8,152 nt of DNA from Spirochaetia bacterium (GCA_025997615.1 BNUV01000106.1:1-8152); one strand, 5' to 3'; shown: positions 1 through 6,736, counted from the stretch's first letter. Notes: generated by a model from the letters alone, not told the origin. Made by a program: numbers and translations.

Positions 1-473
1 TCGAACGCTATAATCGTTCCGGTGACATACCAAGACAACGCCACCTCAATGGTGTAACCCGTACCGGCAGGTACGCCGGTAATCGTATAATCACCATTTG
101 TGGCAGGGCTCACCGCCGTACCGACATTAGAACCGCTTTGTTTCAACTGAACCGTTGCGTTGGTTAAGGTTCCGCCGCCATCGCTGGTCGAGATTTTTCC
201 GCTGATGGTGTAGCCGCTCCACTGCAAGGTTAGATTTTTTCCGGTAACATTACTTGATGACACGCTGAATGAAGCAATTTTTCCGGTATTATAACCGGAC
301 AGCGCCACTTCAATAGTGTAGCCAGTACCGGCAGATACGCCGGTAATCGTATAATCGCCGTTGCTATCCGGGTACACCACCGAACCTATATTAGAATAAC
401 CCTGCTTCAACTGAACTGTTGCATTGGTTATGGTCCCGCCTCCATCGCTGGTTGAAATAGTCCCGCTGATATA
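1..473 (-). repeat. 88-residue CNA-B/regulatory-like modules, second one cut by window edge
   Basis: The first module covers residues about 423-509 (473-213) and the second starts at residue 510 (212 to the left edge). Equivalent ISG motifs lie 88 codons apart (residues 424 and 512). The DNA is also repeated: gtaccggcag followed by acgccggtaatcgtataatc occurs at 61 and, with one change, at 325, a 264-base period. Family knowledge: ISGxI, an alternating sheet, then NGDYTITGVPAGTGYTIEV is typical of carboxypeptidase-regulatory-like or CNA-B domains, which act as rigid spacers in surface proteins. More copies may follow outside the window. Confidence 0.85.
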
Positions 474-1739
474 AGTGATGTTGCTAGGGTCATAATGCGT
501 AATGGTAACGGTGCCGTCGCCTCTAATCGTGGTACTTGTTGGCGCAATGCTGACAACGTAGGTTTTTGCGGATGCGCCGGTGTTTGCCGCAAAGTCTACC
601 GGTATGGTAACAGTATCGAAGTTTACCGTTGGACTGCCAAGTGTTGCGCCGCCTGTTACCACAAAGTCCGCCTCTGTCAGTCCGGTTGGGCTGTATTCGG
701 TATATGTATATGTAGCGGTTGCCGTGGTGGCCGTGTAGCCAACAGGTACATCCGAACCCGCAACCAGCAGGGTGCGGTTATCGCTGGAATTATACTGCGT
801 AATGGTTACGGTGGTGAAGCCTTTAATTTTGGTGCTGTTAGGCGCAATGCTGACAACATAGGTTTTTTCGGATGCGCCGAAGTTTCCCGAAAAATGTACC
901 GGTATGGTAACACTATCGCCGTTTACCGTTGGATTGCCCAGTGTTGCGGCGCCTGTTACCGCAAAGTCCGCCTCTGTCAGTCCGGTTAGGCCGGTGGCTC
1001 CGGTAAATGTGACATTTGTGTTGAATTCATAACCTTGAACATATTCCGTCTTCGGGTCTGCAACGAGCAGGGTACGGGTATCGTTAGGGTCATTAAAAGC
1101 TTGCGTAATGGTTACGGAGGAAGTGCCTTTAATTGTAGTGCTGGTTGGCGCGATGCTGACAACATAGGTTTTTTCAGATGCACCGGTGTTTACCGAAAAG
1201 AATATTGTTAAAGTAAAAATATTACCGCCAGACCCTGATTCATAATGTGGTTCTATGTCACCTGTTACCACAAAGTCCTCTACCCCTATTCCCAATCCGT
1301 ACAGTTCGGCGTCCCCGGTAAACGTGACGGTTGCCTTGGTGGCCGTGTAGTCAACAGATACATCCGGGCCCGCAGTCACCAGGGTGCGGGTATCATCACC
1401 CGCAAAAGTTACAATAACGATGTAGTCTTTGGTTGTGCCGTCTTCGGCGGTAACGGTATAGGTAACGGAGTCAGTAAAATTCCTTGGGACACCAGAAGCA
1501 GGATTTACGCTTGCCTTTTCGGATACGGTAATGAGCGGGGCAAGGTTGGTGACATCCGTGCCATAAGGTAATGCTATGGTGATGACTGTGTCGTTTATGC
1601 CGGCTTGTTTTGAGCCTATGACGAAGGCGGTAATATCTTTTTCGCCGCTTTTGGACCCTGTCGGCTGCTCGCAGGCCGTTATCAACGTAATAACTGCTCC
1701 GATTGCCAGTAAACCAAACACAAAACCGTTCTTTTTCAT
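1..1739 (-). CDS. Large modular repeat lipoprotein (C-terminus beyond window)
   Basis: Uninterrupted minus-strand frame of 579 codons from ATG 1739-1737 to the left edge; I translated it fully and found no stop. Residues 1-23 form a lipoprotein signal peptide: MKKN, a hydrophobic core, then LITAC with Cys23 as the predicted lipidated residue, so the protein should be membrane anchored and face the periplasm or cell surface. Residues about 32-115 resemble a DUF5018-type beta-sandwich, with the signatures LPYGTDVTNLAP, ITVSEKASVNPASG and YTVTAEDGTTKDY. Three modules of about 100 residues follow (116-219, 220-319, 320-419), each opening with D(T/N)RTL and containing DFxVTG and ASxKTYVVSIAP. From residue 423 come 88-residue modules with ISGxISTSDGGG, TNATVQLKQ and NGDYTITGV, like carboxypeptidase-regulatory or CNA-B folds. 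A good ribosome site (AAGGAG) precedes the ATG. No enzymatic domain is visible; adhesion or polymer binding is only a guess. Confidence 0.92.
   Translation of the reverse strand, partial: MKKNGFVFGLLAIGAVITLITACEQPTGSKSGEKDITAFVIGSKQAGINDTVITIALPYGTDVTNLAPLITVSEKASVNPASGVPRNFTDSVTYTVTAEDGTTKDYIVIVTFAGDDTRTLVTAGPDVSVDYTATKATVTFTGDAELYGLGIGVEDFVVTGDIEPHYESGSGGNIFTLTIFFSVNTGASEKTYVVSIAPTSTTIKGTSSVTITQAFNDPNDTRTLLVADPKTEYVQGYEFNTNVTFTGATGLTGLTEADFAVTGAATLGNPTVNGDSVTIPVHFSGNFGASEKTYVVSIAPNSTKIKGFTTVTITQYNSSDNRTLLVAGSDVPVGYTATTATATYTYTEYSPTGLTEADFVVTGGATLGSPTVNFDTVTIPVDFAANTGASAKTYVVSIAPTSTTIRGDGTVTITHYDPSNITYISGTISTSDGGGTITNATVQLKQGYSNIGSVVYPDSNGDYTITGVSAGTGYTIEVALSGYNTGKIASFSVSSSNVTGKNLTLQWSGYTISGKISTSDGGGTLTNATVQLKQSGSNVGTAVSPATNGDYTITGVPAGTGYTIEVALSWYVTGTIIAF
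483..1394 (-). repeat. Three tandem ~100-residue coding modules in the lipoprotein
   Basis: The modules span 1394-1083, 1082-783 and 782-483. They are 312, 300 and 300 bases long, so the array stays in frame. Plus-strand copies of ggcgcaatgctgacaac lie at 541 and 841, with a near copy at 1147. A block containing aagtccgcctctgtcagtcc recurs at 663 and 963. Modules 2 and 3 are closer to each other than to module 1, which has a different middle section (residues about 150-185). This suggests duplication within the gene. Hydrophobic and Thr-rich alternation implies beta-sandwich domains. Confidence 0.9.
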
Positions 1740-1744
1740 GGTTC

Positions 1745-1752
1745 TTCTCCTT
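1745..1752 (-). promoter_or_regulatory. Ribosome binding site of the lipoprotein gene
   Basis: Minus-strand AAGGAGAA sits five bases before ATG 1739-1737 and decides this start. Its first two bases also form the end of a small hairpin, TTGAGG (1768-1763) pairing with CCTCAA (1756-1751). Confidence 0.75.
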
Positions 1753-1827
1753 GAGGCATAGTCCTCAAAATTCCCTGAATTGCGGCAGAAGAATCATAAG
1801 ATAATCCAGGAAAATGCCTATTCGTCC

Positions 1828-1857
1828 ATTATAATCGTCCTATCGGCAATTTGTCAA
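1828..1857 (-). promoter_or_regulatory. Sigma-70-type promoter for the lipoprotein gene
   Basis: On the minus strand a consensus -35 TTGACA (1857-1852) is separated by 18 bases from a consensus -10 TATAAT (1833-1828). Transcription would start near 1821, giving a leader of about 80 bases with the ribosome site at its end. The match is exact in both hexamers. Confidence 0.8.
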
Positions 1858-1878
1858 TGCCTTTAAGACGTTTATTAT
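1851..1878 (+). promoter_or_regulatory. Possible divergent promoter for the xre-type gene
   Basis: Plus-strand TTGTCA (1851-1856), 16 bases, then TATTAT (1873-1878). Each hexamer has one mismatch and the spacer is one base short, so this is a weak call. Its -35 is nearly the same DNA as the lipoprotein promoter's -35 on the other strand. Start near 1885 would give a leader of only about 20 bases. Confidence 0.4.
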
Positions 1879-1905
1879 TGTTTTATTGGCAAGCAGACTT
1901 GATTT

Positions 1906-2244
1906 ATGGAAAATATTAGAGAGATACTGGCAAAAAATATGAAGATAAACCGTCGTAAAAGCGGTTTAACACAGGCTACACTGGCAGAAAAAGCGGATAT
2001 TACCACCCAATATATCGCTATGATTGAAGTTTGCAAAAAATTTCCTACCCCTGAAATGCTGGAACGGATCGCGAGGGCTTTGGGAATAGAAACATATCAA
2101 CTTTTTTCAGCAGATCCCGCCCTTGAAGCATCTTTGGAACGGCTGTATCAGACTGTAGCCAATGATATTGGGCAGCTTGTCGCTGAGACCATACAAAAAG
2201 CCTTTGCAGATAACTGCAAAGGCGGCTCTCCTGTATCAAAATGA
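1906..2244 (+). CDS. XRE-family helix-turn-helix transcriptional regulator
   Basis: A 112-residue cytoplasmic DNA-binding protein. Residues about 6-66 form a Cro/C1-type helix-turn-helix domain: NRRKSGLTQATLAEKAD covers helices 1-2, ITTQYIAMIEVCKKFPTPEML the recognition helix and following turn, and LERIARALGIETYQLF the closing helices. Residues 67-112 form a helical tail (LYQTVANDIGQLVAETIQKAF) that might mediate dimerisation. An in-frame TGA at 1900-1902 rules out a longer start, so ATG 1906 is first; no Shine-Dalgarno sequence is visible before it, so expression may be weak or the mRNA nearly leaderless. It is divergent from the lipoprotein gene and convergent with the rpoN-hpf operon. Its targets are unknown; autoregulation at the shared 1740-1905 region is the simplest guess. 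The last codons also hold the opposite operon's terminator. Confidence 0.9.
   Translation: MENIREILAKNMKINRRKSGLTQATLAEKADITTQYIAMIEVCKKFPTPEMLERIARALGIETYQLFSADPALEASLERLYQTVANDIGQLVAETIQKAFADNCKGGSPVSK
2195..2223 (-). terminator. Intrinsic terminator of the rpoN-hpf operon, inside xre coding DNA
   Basis: Minus-strand reading: GCCTTTGCAG (2223-2214), loop TTAT (2213-2210), CTGCAAAGGC (2209-2200), then TTTTT (2199-2195) and GTAT. This is a perfect 10-base-pair stem with a four-base loop and a T-run, the standard rho-independent layout. It begins 57 bases beyond the hpf stop codon. In the plus direction the hairpin has no following T-run, so it should not terminate the xre transcript. Confidence 0.8.
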
Positions 2245-2280
2245 GTAGAGTAACAAAGATCCGATAGCTCAGACCCCGCC

Positions 2281-2571
2281 CTACCTTTTCTCTTTAACCT
2301 TTTCCTTTTCCTTGGTGATCTTGGCGTCCAGCACGTCCATCAGCTTATCGACGGCGGGGTTCAGCTCAAAAGCTTCTTCCTTTACGTGGATGGAAACGCC
2401 CCAGCGGAAATTCACCGTCGCCTCGGCGGTAAATTCTTTGCCCTTGGTCAGGGTGATCATCAGATCGACGATCATGTTTTCGGCATTGTGGATCCGGGCG
2501 ATTTTCCGGTCCAAATAGTCCTTGCCATCCTCATGCAGGGTAAAATGCACGGCCTTGATATCAACGTTCAT
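2281..2571 (-). CDS. hpf: Short-form ribosome hibernation promoting factor (HPF/YfiA family)
   Basis: A 96-residue cytoplasmic protein with the HPF/RaiA fold pattern: an opening strand (MNVDIKAVHFTLHE), a helix with DYLDRKIARI, two strands (DLMITLTKGKEFTAEATVNF and VSIHVKEEAFELNPAVD), then a C-terminal helix ending in a Lys/Glu-rich tail. Family knowledge: such proteins bind the decoding region of the 30S subunit in slow growth or stationary phase and stabilise idle ribosomes. At 96 residues it is the short form, lacking the C-terminal dimerisation domain of long HPF. A strong AGGAGG (2577-2582) lies five bases before ATG 2571. It starts 20 bases after the rpoN stop, the common rpoN-hpf pairing, so co-transcription is likely. 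The sequence is fairly divergent, so the family is firmer than the exact subtype. Confidence 0.88.
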   Translation of the reverse strand: MNVDIKAVHFTLHEDGKDYLDRKIARIHNAENMIVDLMITLTKGKEFTAEATVNFRWGVSIHVKEEAFELNPAVDKLMDVLDAKITKEKEKVKEKR

Positions 2572-2576
2572 GTATG

Positions 2577-2582
2577 CCTCCT
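2577..2582 (-). promoter_or_regulatory. Consensus Shine-Dalgarno of hpf
   Basis: AGGAGG on the minus strand, five bases before the hpf ATG and inside the 20-base gap after the rpoN stop. It allows independent, strong initiation of hpf on the shared transcript. Confidence 0.8.
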
Positions 2583-2591
2583 GTGCCCGGT

Positions 2592-3947
2592 TTACCGGGT
2601 GTATGATGATCCCAGCTCCAGCTCACCACGGTATTTTGCCACCGTTCGCCGTGCCAGGGGAATCCCCCGTTTAGCGAGGAGGCCGACGATCTCCTGATCG
2701 GAAAAGCGCCGGTCCTCGCCGGAAATAAGTTCCCGGATTATTTCTTTTACCCCTTCCTTGGAATACCGGGAACCGCCGGAACCGGTTCCGCTGATGGAAT
2801 TACTGAAAAAATGACGAATCTCGAAAATGCCCCATTCGGTCTGCACATATTTACCGTTGGCAGTGCGGGACACCGTGGCCTCGTGGACCCCCAGCTCCCC
2901 GGCAATATCCTTCAGGGTAAGGGGGGCCAGGTACTTGGGCCCGTTCACAAAAAAAGAACGCTGAAAAGTTACGATGGCCCGGGTTACCCGCAAAAGGGTA
3001 TGGTTCCGCTGGTTGATCGACTGGATGAACCACCGGGCCTCCCGGATATTTTCCCGGGCAAAATCCCGGGCCTGCCGTTCATTATTTTTATCGGAAAGTT
3101 TCATAAAAAAAGGATTGATCCCCAGCACGGGGATTTCTTCATGATTGATGATAATCGCAAAATTCTCCTTTTTTCTGATAACCTGTACGTCGGGCACCAC
3201 GAAACGGGTCTCGGTGGAGGCAAACTGCCGGCCCGGAAAAGGCGACAGTTCCTTTATCCGGTCAAAAATATATTCAACATCTTCCCGGCTCTGCCCGATC
3301 CTTCCGGCGGCCTCATCAAATTTGCCCCGCTCCAGCAGTTCCAGACAATCCAGGGCCTCCTCAATGCCTTCGGGCATATACGAAAGCAGCCGGGCCTGAA
3401 CCCGCAGCGATTCCCGGTAACCGGCCGTGCAGGTCCCCTGCGGATCCAGGGAACGCACCAGGGTGATAGCCTTTTCCACCAGCTCCGGCGCTTCATTCGG
3501 TAAAAGCAGTTCCGGCGGCTCCTTGTGGAACCCATCCGCATCCAGATTCTGGATCAACAATTCGCCCACCCGGCGTATATCCTCCCCCACCGGCTGCAGC
3601 CGGAGCTGCCAGAGCAGATGTTCCTGCAAAGTTTCCGGCCGGGAAAGGGCCCCCTCGATAAATTGATGCTGCCTTTCCGCCGCCTCCTCCCCGTTCCGCC
3701 TGCTGCCCGGCGTGTCGGACCCCAGCCCCAGCCTGTCGTCATCATCATATTTGGGGGCCTTGATGGCCGCATCCAGCGAAAGAACCGTGCGATCCTCCCG
3801 AAGCTCCAGCGCCGGGTTCCGCTCAATCTCCTCCTCGATAGTTTCCCGCAGATCCGCCGCCGGCAGCTCCATCAGCTTGATAGACTGAAAGAGCTGGGGG
3901 TTCATCCTGAGGCCTTGTTCCTGGACAAAGGACGGGCGCAGTTGCAT
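2592..3947 (-). CDS. rpoN: RNA polymerase sigma-54 factor
   Basis: A 451-residue sigma-54, slightly shorter than the 477-residue E. coli protein but complete. Residues 1-48 are region I, the activator-responsive segment (QEQGLRMNPQLFQSIKLMEL, then EEEIERNPALE). Residues about 50-95 are the acidic, variable region II (KYDDDDR). Residues 100-320 are the core-binding domain, with the conserved NLDADGF at 134-140. A helix-turn-helix lies at about 343-365 (TLKDIAGELGVHEATVSR) and reads the -12 element. The RpoN box ARRTVAKYR at 432-440 reads the -24 element. It directs RNA polymerase to -24/-12 promoters that need AAA+ activators. The box is followed by an unusual GELELGSSYTR tail, and the segment around residues 171-180 (GTCTAGYRES) departs from the usual consensus. 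AAGGAG at 3958-3963, ten bases upstream, supports the ATG. hpf follows after 20 bases. Confidence 0.97.
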   Translation of the reverse strand: MQLRPSFVQEQGLRMNPQLFQSIKLMELPAADLRETIEEEIERNPALELREDRTVLSLDAAIKAPKYDDDDRLGLGSDTPGSRRNGEEAAERQHQFIEGALSRPETLQEHLLWQLRLQPVGEDIRRVGELLIQNLDADGFHKEPPELLLPNEAPELVEKAITLVRSLDPQGTCTAGYRESLRVQARLLSYMPEGIEEALDCLELLERGKFDEAAGRIGQSREDVEYIFDRIKELSPFPGRQFASTETRFVVPDVQVIRKKENFAIIINHEEIPVLGINPFFMKLSDKNNERQARDFARENIREARWFIQSINQRNHTLLRVTRAIVTFQRSFFVNGPKYLAPLTLKDIAGELGVHEATVSRTANGKYVQTEWGIFEIRHFFSNSISGTGSGGSRYSKEGVKEIIRELISGEDRRFSDQEIVGLLAKRGIPLARRTVAKYRGELELGSSYTR

Positions 3948-3983
3948 GGGCTTAAGGCTCCTTCGGCTTTGGCAGTCTCCTTT

Positions 3984-4011
3984 ATTTTATCCCAGACAGG
4001 GGCTTTGTCAA
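3984..4011 (-). promoter_or_regulatory. Sigma-70-type promoter for rpoN-hpf
   Basis: Minus-strand TTGACA (4011-4006), 16-base spacer, TAAAAT (3989-3984). It lies in the 91-base gap between the regulator gene and rpoN, giving a start near 3977 and a leader of about 30 bases that contains the rpoN ribosome site. It suggests rpoN is transcribed by the housekeeping sigma factor. Confidence 0.65.
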
Positions 4012-4038
4012 GTTTGCCCCCTCCCATGTTTGCCCTGC

Positions 4039-6564
4039 TCACAAACCCCGGAGCAGGCCCTTGGCGGTGGCGATTCGTACCGCATCGGCGCGGTTCAGGG
4101 CGCCCAGCTTGTTGTAAACACTGCGGAGGACGCTTTTGACGGTGTTGACGGAGATGGAGATCGATGCGGCGATTTCCTCACGGGTAAAGCCCTGGGCCAG
4201 GTCGGAAAGGACTTCCAGTTCACGGGGCGAAAGGGTGTTTTCCCGGGAAGCTTTTCCGCCTCTCCCGGAGAATTCTTCTTTCACAATGAAAAACTTTTTT
4301 CCGTAGGAGGCGGCGTTTCGCTGAATTTTTTCCAGCCAGAGCCGGGGAACGGGGCAGTCTTTTTCTTTGAGGACGGCGCCGGCAAGGGCCCTCATATCCC
4401 GGCCCAGCTCAATAAAGGCCATATCAAGGCCATCCGGTTCTGCGAGGTCGTAGGCCGCCTTTAATGCCTTTATGGCGCCGGCTGTGTCATTGGCCCGGTA
4501 ACGGCAAACGGCCTCCAGGGTAGATCGCTCAAGACGGCCCAGCAGAAAAACCTCGGCGCCAAAACGATTCATCCGGATGCTTTCCAGGGTGGCCAAGGCA
4601 GCGGCAAAACGCTTTTCCGCAAATTGGCTTTTTACTTTTACCAGAGCTTCAAAACCGTGGTTCAGGGAGTTGAGATCGATCTCCTCAAAATCGCCCTTGA
4701 GCCAGGGGGCCATTTTTTCCGTCATCCCCAGGTGGGCGTAAAACCAGCCGCAGCCGATGTCGTAAAAGACATAACGGTTGAGGAACCCGGCCTCCTCCCG
4801 CATGGCCTCCGTCTGTTTCATAAAATCCCGAACCTCCTCCGTTTCCCCCCGGGCCAGACTGACCCGGATCAAATAATAGAGGGCCCGGTGTTTAATTTCA
4901 TATTGATTTTTGGACTGAGACTTCATGAGGGCCTGGCGGCTGTTATGTTCCGCCCCTTCCATATCCCCCCGGTAATAGGCCAGCTCCGCCCGGGCCAGAT
5001 CGTCCATGCCGTAACTACAGCCGTTGAGTGAAGTTACCAGCGGAGGTACCGATGCAGTGATAGCATCAACAAACTTTTCCATCTCCCCCTTGGCGCAGAT
5101 TCCTACCCGGCACATATAGGAGGTAACCGCCATGTTCATCGCAGGGCCTCCGTTACTGAAAGGATAATAGTAGGCCCCCTTTTCAAAAGAGGATACGAAG
5201 TCATATTGGCCACTAAAGACGCAGGTAAGGAGCCGTAAAAAACCTCTGTTATTGTAACAGCCGAAAAGAACCCGGCTGGTAAAGGCCGTCAGGGGCAGGG
5301 CCTCGTGCCGTGCAATCACCTCCCGGAGCCGGATATCGGCCTCCTCAAAACGGCCCAAAATGATAAAGAGCCGGGTGTACAGCACCGGGGCAGAGGCATT
5401 ATTCCCAAAGACCTCCGGCGGGGCCCGTTCCAAAACGGAGAGGAGGAATTCGGCGAGGGCATCCTGAATGAGCATGGGAAAAGTGTAAGCCAGCGTGACG
5501 ATCTCGTCGTAGTTCCCCGCCTTTTCGTAATAACTGAAGGCGTCCATCTTGAGGCCGTGCTCCGCGCACCAGCGCCCTGCTTTATTGTAAACCCCCCGCT
5601 TTTCTTCATCAGAAAGAAGATCCTGTTTATCTTTGAGGTAGTGCAGAACCAGTTGGTGGATACGGTATGCGTTAAGGTATACATCATAACTGACAAAGGT
5701 GCCCATCTTTACCATCTCTCCGATGAGGTTTTTATCTTCTGCAATGTCCCGGAGAAGTTCCAGCGGTCTTTGATCGATGAGGGATAGTTTGATAAGGAAC
5801 CGCCGTAAGTCCTCAGAAATATATGAGAAAATTTCACTTTCGATGAGCTTGTAAATATTGGCCCGCATGAGGGAACGGCCATAATCCCCCGCCGTCACTT
5901 TTTTCAGGGAAATGCCTGCCAGATGTATGGCGAAAGCCCAGCCCTCGGTGTCCCGGTAAACCGCCGCCGCATCTTCCGGCCTAAGCCGCAAGTTCTGTAA
6001 AGCAAAATAATCGTTCATTTCATCCGGGGTAAAACGGAGTTCCTCCTCGGTAATTTTGGCCAAATGCCCTTTGGAAAAAAGGCCGGTCAAATTGAAGGGC
6101 GGCTCGGTGCGGGAAATAATAACCGAGGTGATATTGTAGAATGGCACCGTAATGGACCGTTCCAGAAAACGCAGCACCGCCGGATTATTCAAAAGGTGAA
6201 AATCATCATAGACAAAAATGTATTTCAGGCCGGGAATCGCATCGTCCCGGGGCACGGAAAAATAGCGGTCAAACTGCCGCTCCGTCCGGGGAAAGCCCAT
6301 CTCGGCGAGCTTTTCCGCACTGGCCCTACTGATGGCCCCCACGGCGCCTGAGTAGTTTTCCCAGAAGCGATCGGGGTTGTTGTCCTGTTCGGAAAACTGG
6401 ATCCAACTGGAAATCACATTGTTATTCCGTAAAAAGGAATAGACCGAGTAGGTCTTTCCATAACCAGCCCCGGCCACCACTGTTACCAGCGGGCTTTGTA
6501 CCGCCTTTTCCAACAGATGATAAATCTGCGGCCGCTCAAGGTAAATCTGGTTCCCCGGCACCAC
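4039..6564 (-). CDS. MalT-like (LAL) ATP-binding LuxR-family transcriptional regulator
   Basis: An 841-residue protein with the large ATP-binding LuxR (LAL/MalT) architecture. Residues 31-38 are a Walker A loop (AGAGYGKT). Residues 115-125 are a Walker B-like strand ending in acidic residues (YIFVYDDFHLL). SRTEPP at 151-156 and TEGWAFAIHLA at 206-216 are typical of the STAND NTPase and its winged-helix segment. Residues about 330-740 are helical, TPR-like repeats that in MalT form the effector-binding superhelix. Residues about 776-841 are a LuxR/GerE helix-turn-helix (LSPRELEVLSDLAQGFTREEIA, then NTVKSVLRSVYNKLGA). Family knowledge: an inducer and ATP drive oligomerisation and promoter activation. 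The inducer is not inferable here. The start is uncertain: GTG 6564 lacks a ribosome site, whereas an in-frame CTG at 6597-6595 follows GGGGGGAG. The gene has its own strong promoter and sits 91 bases upstream of rpoN in the same direction. Confidence 0.93.
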   Translation of the reverse strand: MVPGNQIYLERPQIYHLLEKAVQSPLVTVVAGAGYGKTYSVYSFLRNNNVISSWIQFSEQDNNPDRFWENYSGAVGAISRASAEKLAEMGFPRTERQFDRYFSVPRDDAIPGLKYIFVYDDFHLLNNPAVLRFLERSITVPFYNITSVIISRTEPPFNLTGLFSKGHLAKITEEELRFTPDEMNDYFALQNLRLRPEDAAAVYRDTEGWAFAIHLAGISLKKVTAGDYGRSLMRANIYKLIESEIFSYISEDLRRFLIKLSLIDQRPLELLRDIAEDKNLIGEMVKMGTFVSYDVYLNAYRIHQLVLHYLKDKQDLLSDEEKRGVYNKAGRWCAEHGLKMDAFSYYEKAGNYDEIVTLAYTFPMLIQDALAEFLLSVLERAPPEVFGNNASAPVLYTRLFIILGRFEEADIRLREVIARHEALPLTAFTSRVLFGCYNNRGFLRLLTCVFSGQYDFVSSFEKGAYYYPFSNGGPAMNMAVTSYMCRVGICAKGEMEKFVDAITASVPPLVTSLNGCSYGMDDLARAELAYYRGDMEGAEHNSRQALMKSQSKNQYEIKHRALYYLIRVSLARGETEEVRDFMKQTEAMREEAGFLNRYVFYDIGCGWFYAHLGMTEKMAPWLKGDFEEIDLNSLNHGFEALVKVKSQFAEKRFAAALATLESIRMNRFGAEVFLLGRLERSTLEAVCRYRANDTAGAIKALKAAYDLAEPDGLDMAFIELGRDMRALAGAVLKEKDCPVPRLWLEKIQRNAASYGKKFFIVKEEFSGRGGKASRENTLSPRELEVLSDLAQGFTREEIAASISISVNTVKSVLRSVYNKLGALNRADAVRIATAKGLLRGL

Positions 6565-6699
6565 CGGCGCATTACGGTGAAAAATTGGTCCTAGCAGAGT
6601 TCTCCCCCCACCCTGCGGAAATGTATTATCAAATGGAATATTTCCACCGCTGGATTATTGTTTTTTTTCAAAAACTTGTAGTTAATTATGATTATCCAC

Positions 6700-6735
6700 T
6701 GACAAATATTATATCCGATCCGGAAAGATTTGTCA
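6700..6735. promoter_or_regulatory. Inverted repeat overlapping the LuxR-gene promoter, candidate operator
   Basis: tgacaaat (6700-6707) and atttgtca (6728-6735) are perfect inverted copies separated by 20 bases. The right arm overlaps the -35 and the left arm sits next to the -10, near the start point. A smaller dyad, TCCG-atc-CGGA (6714-6724), lies between them. The placement suits a repressor or autoregulatory site, but part of the match comes simply from the TTGACA hexamer. Confidence 0.4.
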
Positions 6736-6736
6736 A
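6708..6736 (-). promoter_or_regulatory. Consensus sigma-70 promoter for the LuxR-type gene
   Basis: Minus-strand TTGACA (6736-6731), exactly 17 bases, TATAAT (6713-6708): a perfect match in both hexamers and spacing. Start near 6701 gives a leader of about 100-137 bases, depending on the start codon used. The rest of 6565-6780 is AT-rich with no gene. Confidence 0.85.

Noticed and set aside
483..1394. Regularly spaced repeats as a possible CRISPR array
   Set aside because: The period is 300 bases or more, the repeats are imperfect, and they translate into protein modules in a continuous frame.
495..1571. Long plus-strand open frames opposite the repeat lipoprotein
   Set aside because: They are antisense to a continuous minus-strand frame with a signal peptide and repeated domains. 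Their own translations are rich in Cys, Arg and Trp with no recognisable domain.
1885..1902. Sigma-54-like TTGGCAAG-N-TTGA just before the xre gene
   Set aside because: The invariant GG-N10-GC spacing is not met: the position of the -12 GC reads TG. The site also lies too close to the start codon.
2245..2280. Terminator for the plus-strand xre gene
   Set aside because: No stem-loop is visible after the stop; only pyrimidine-rich sequence follows, belonging to the hpf 3' end.
6570..6572. ATG as the start of the LuxR-type regulator
   Set aside because: It is out of frame with the Walker A-bearing reading frame, and its frame does not encode the family.
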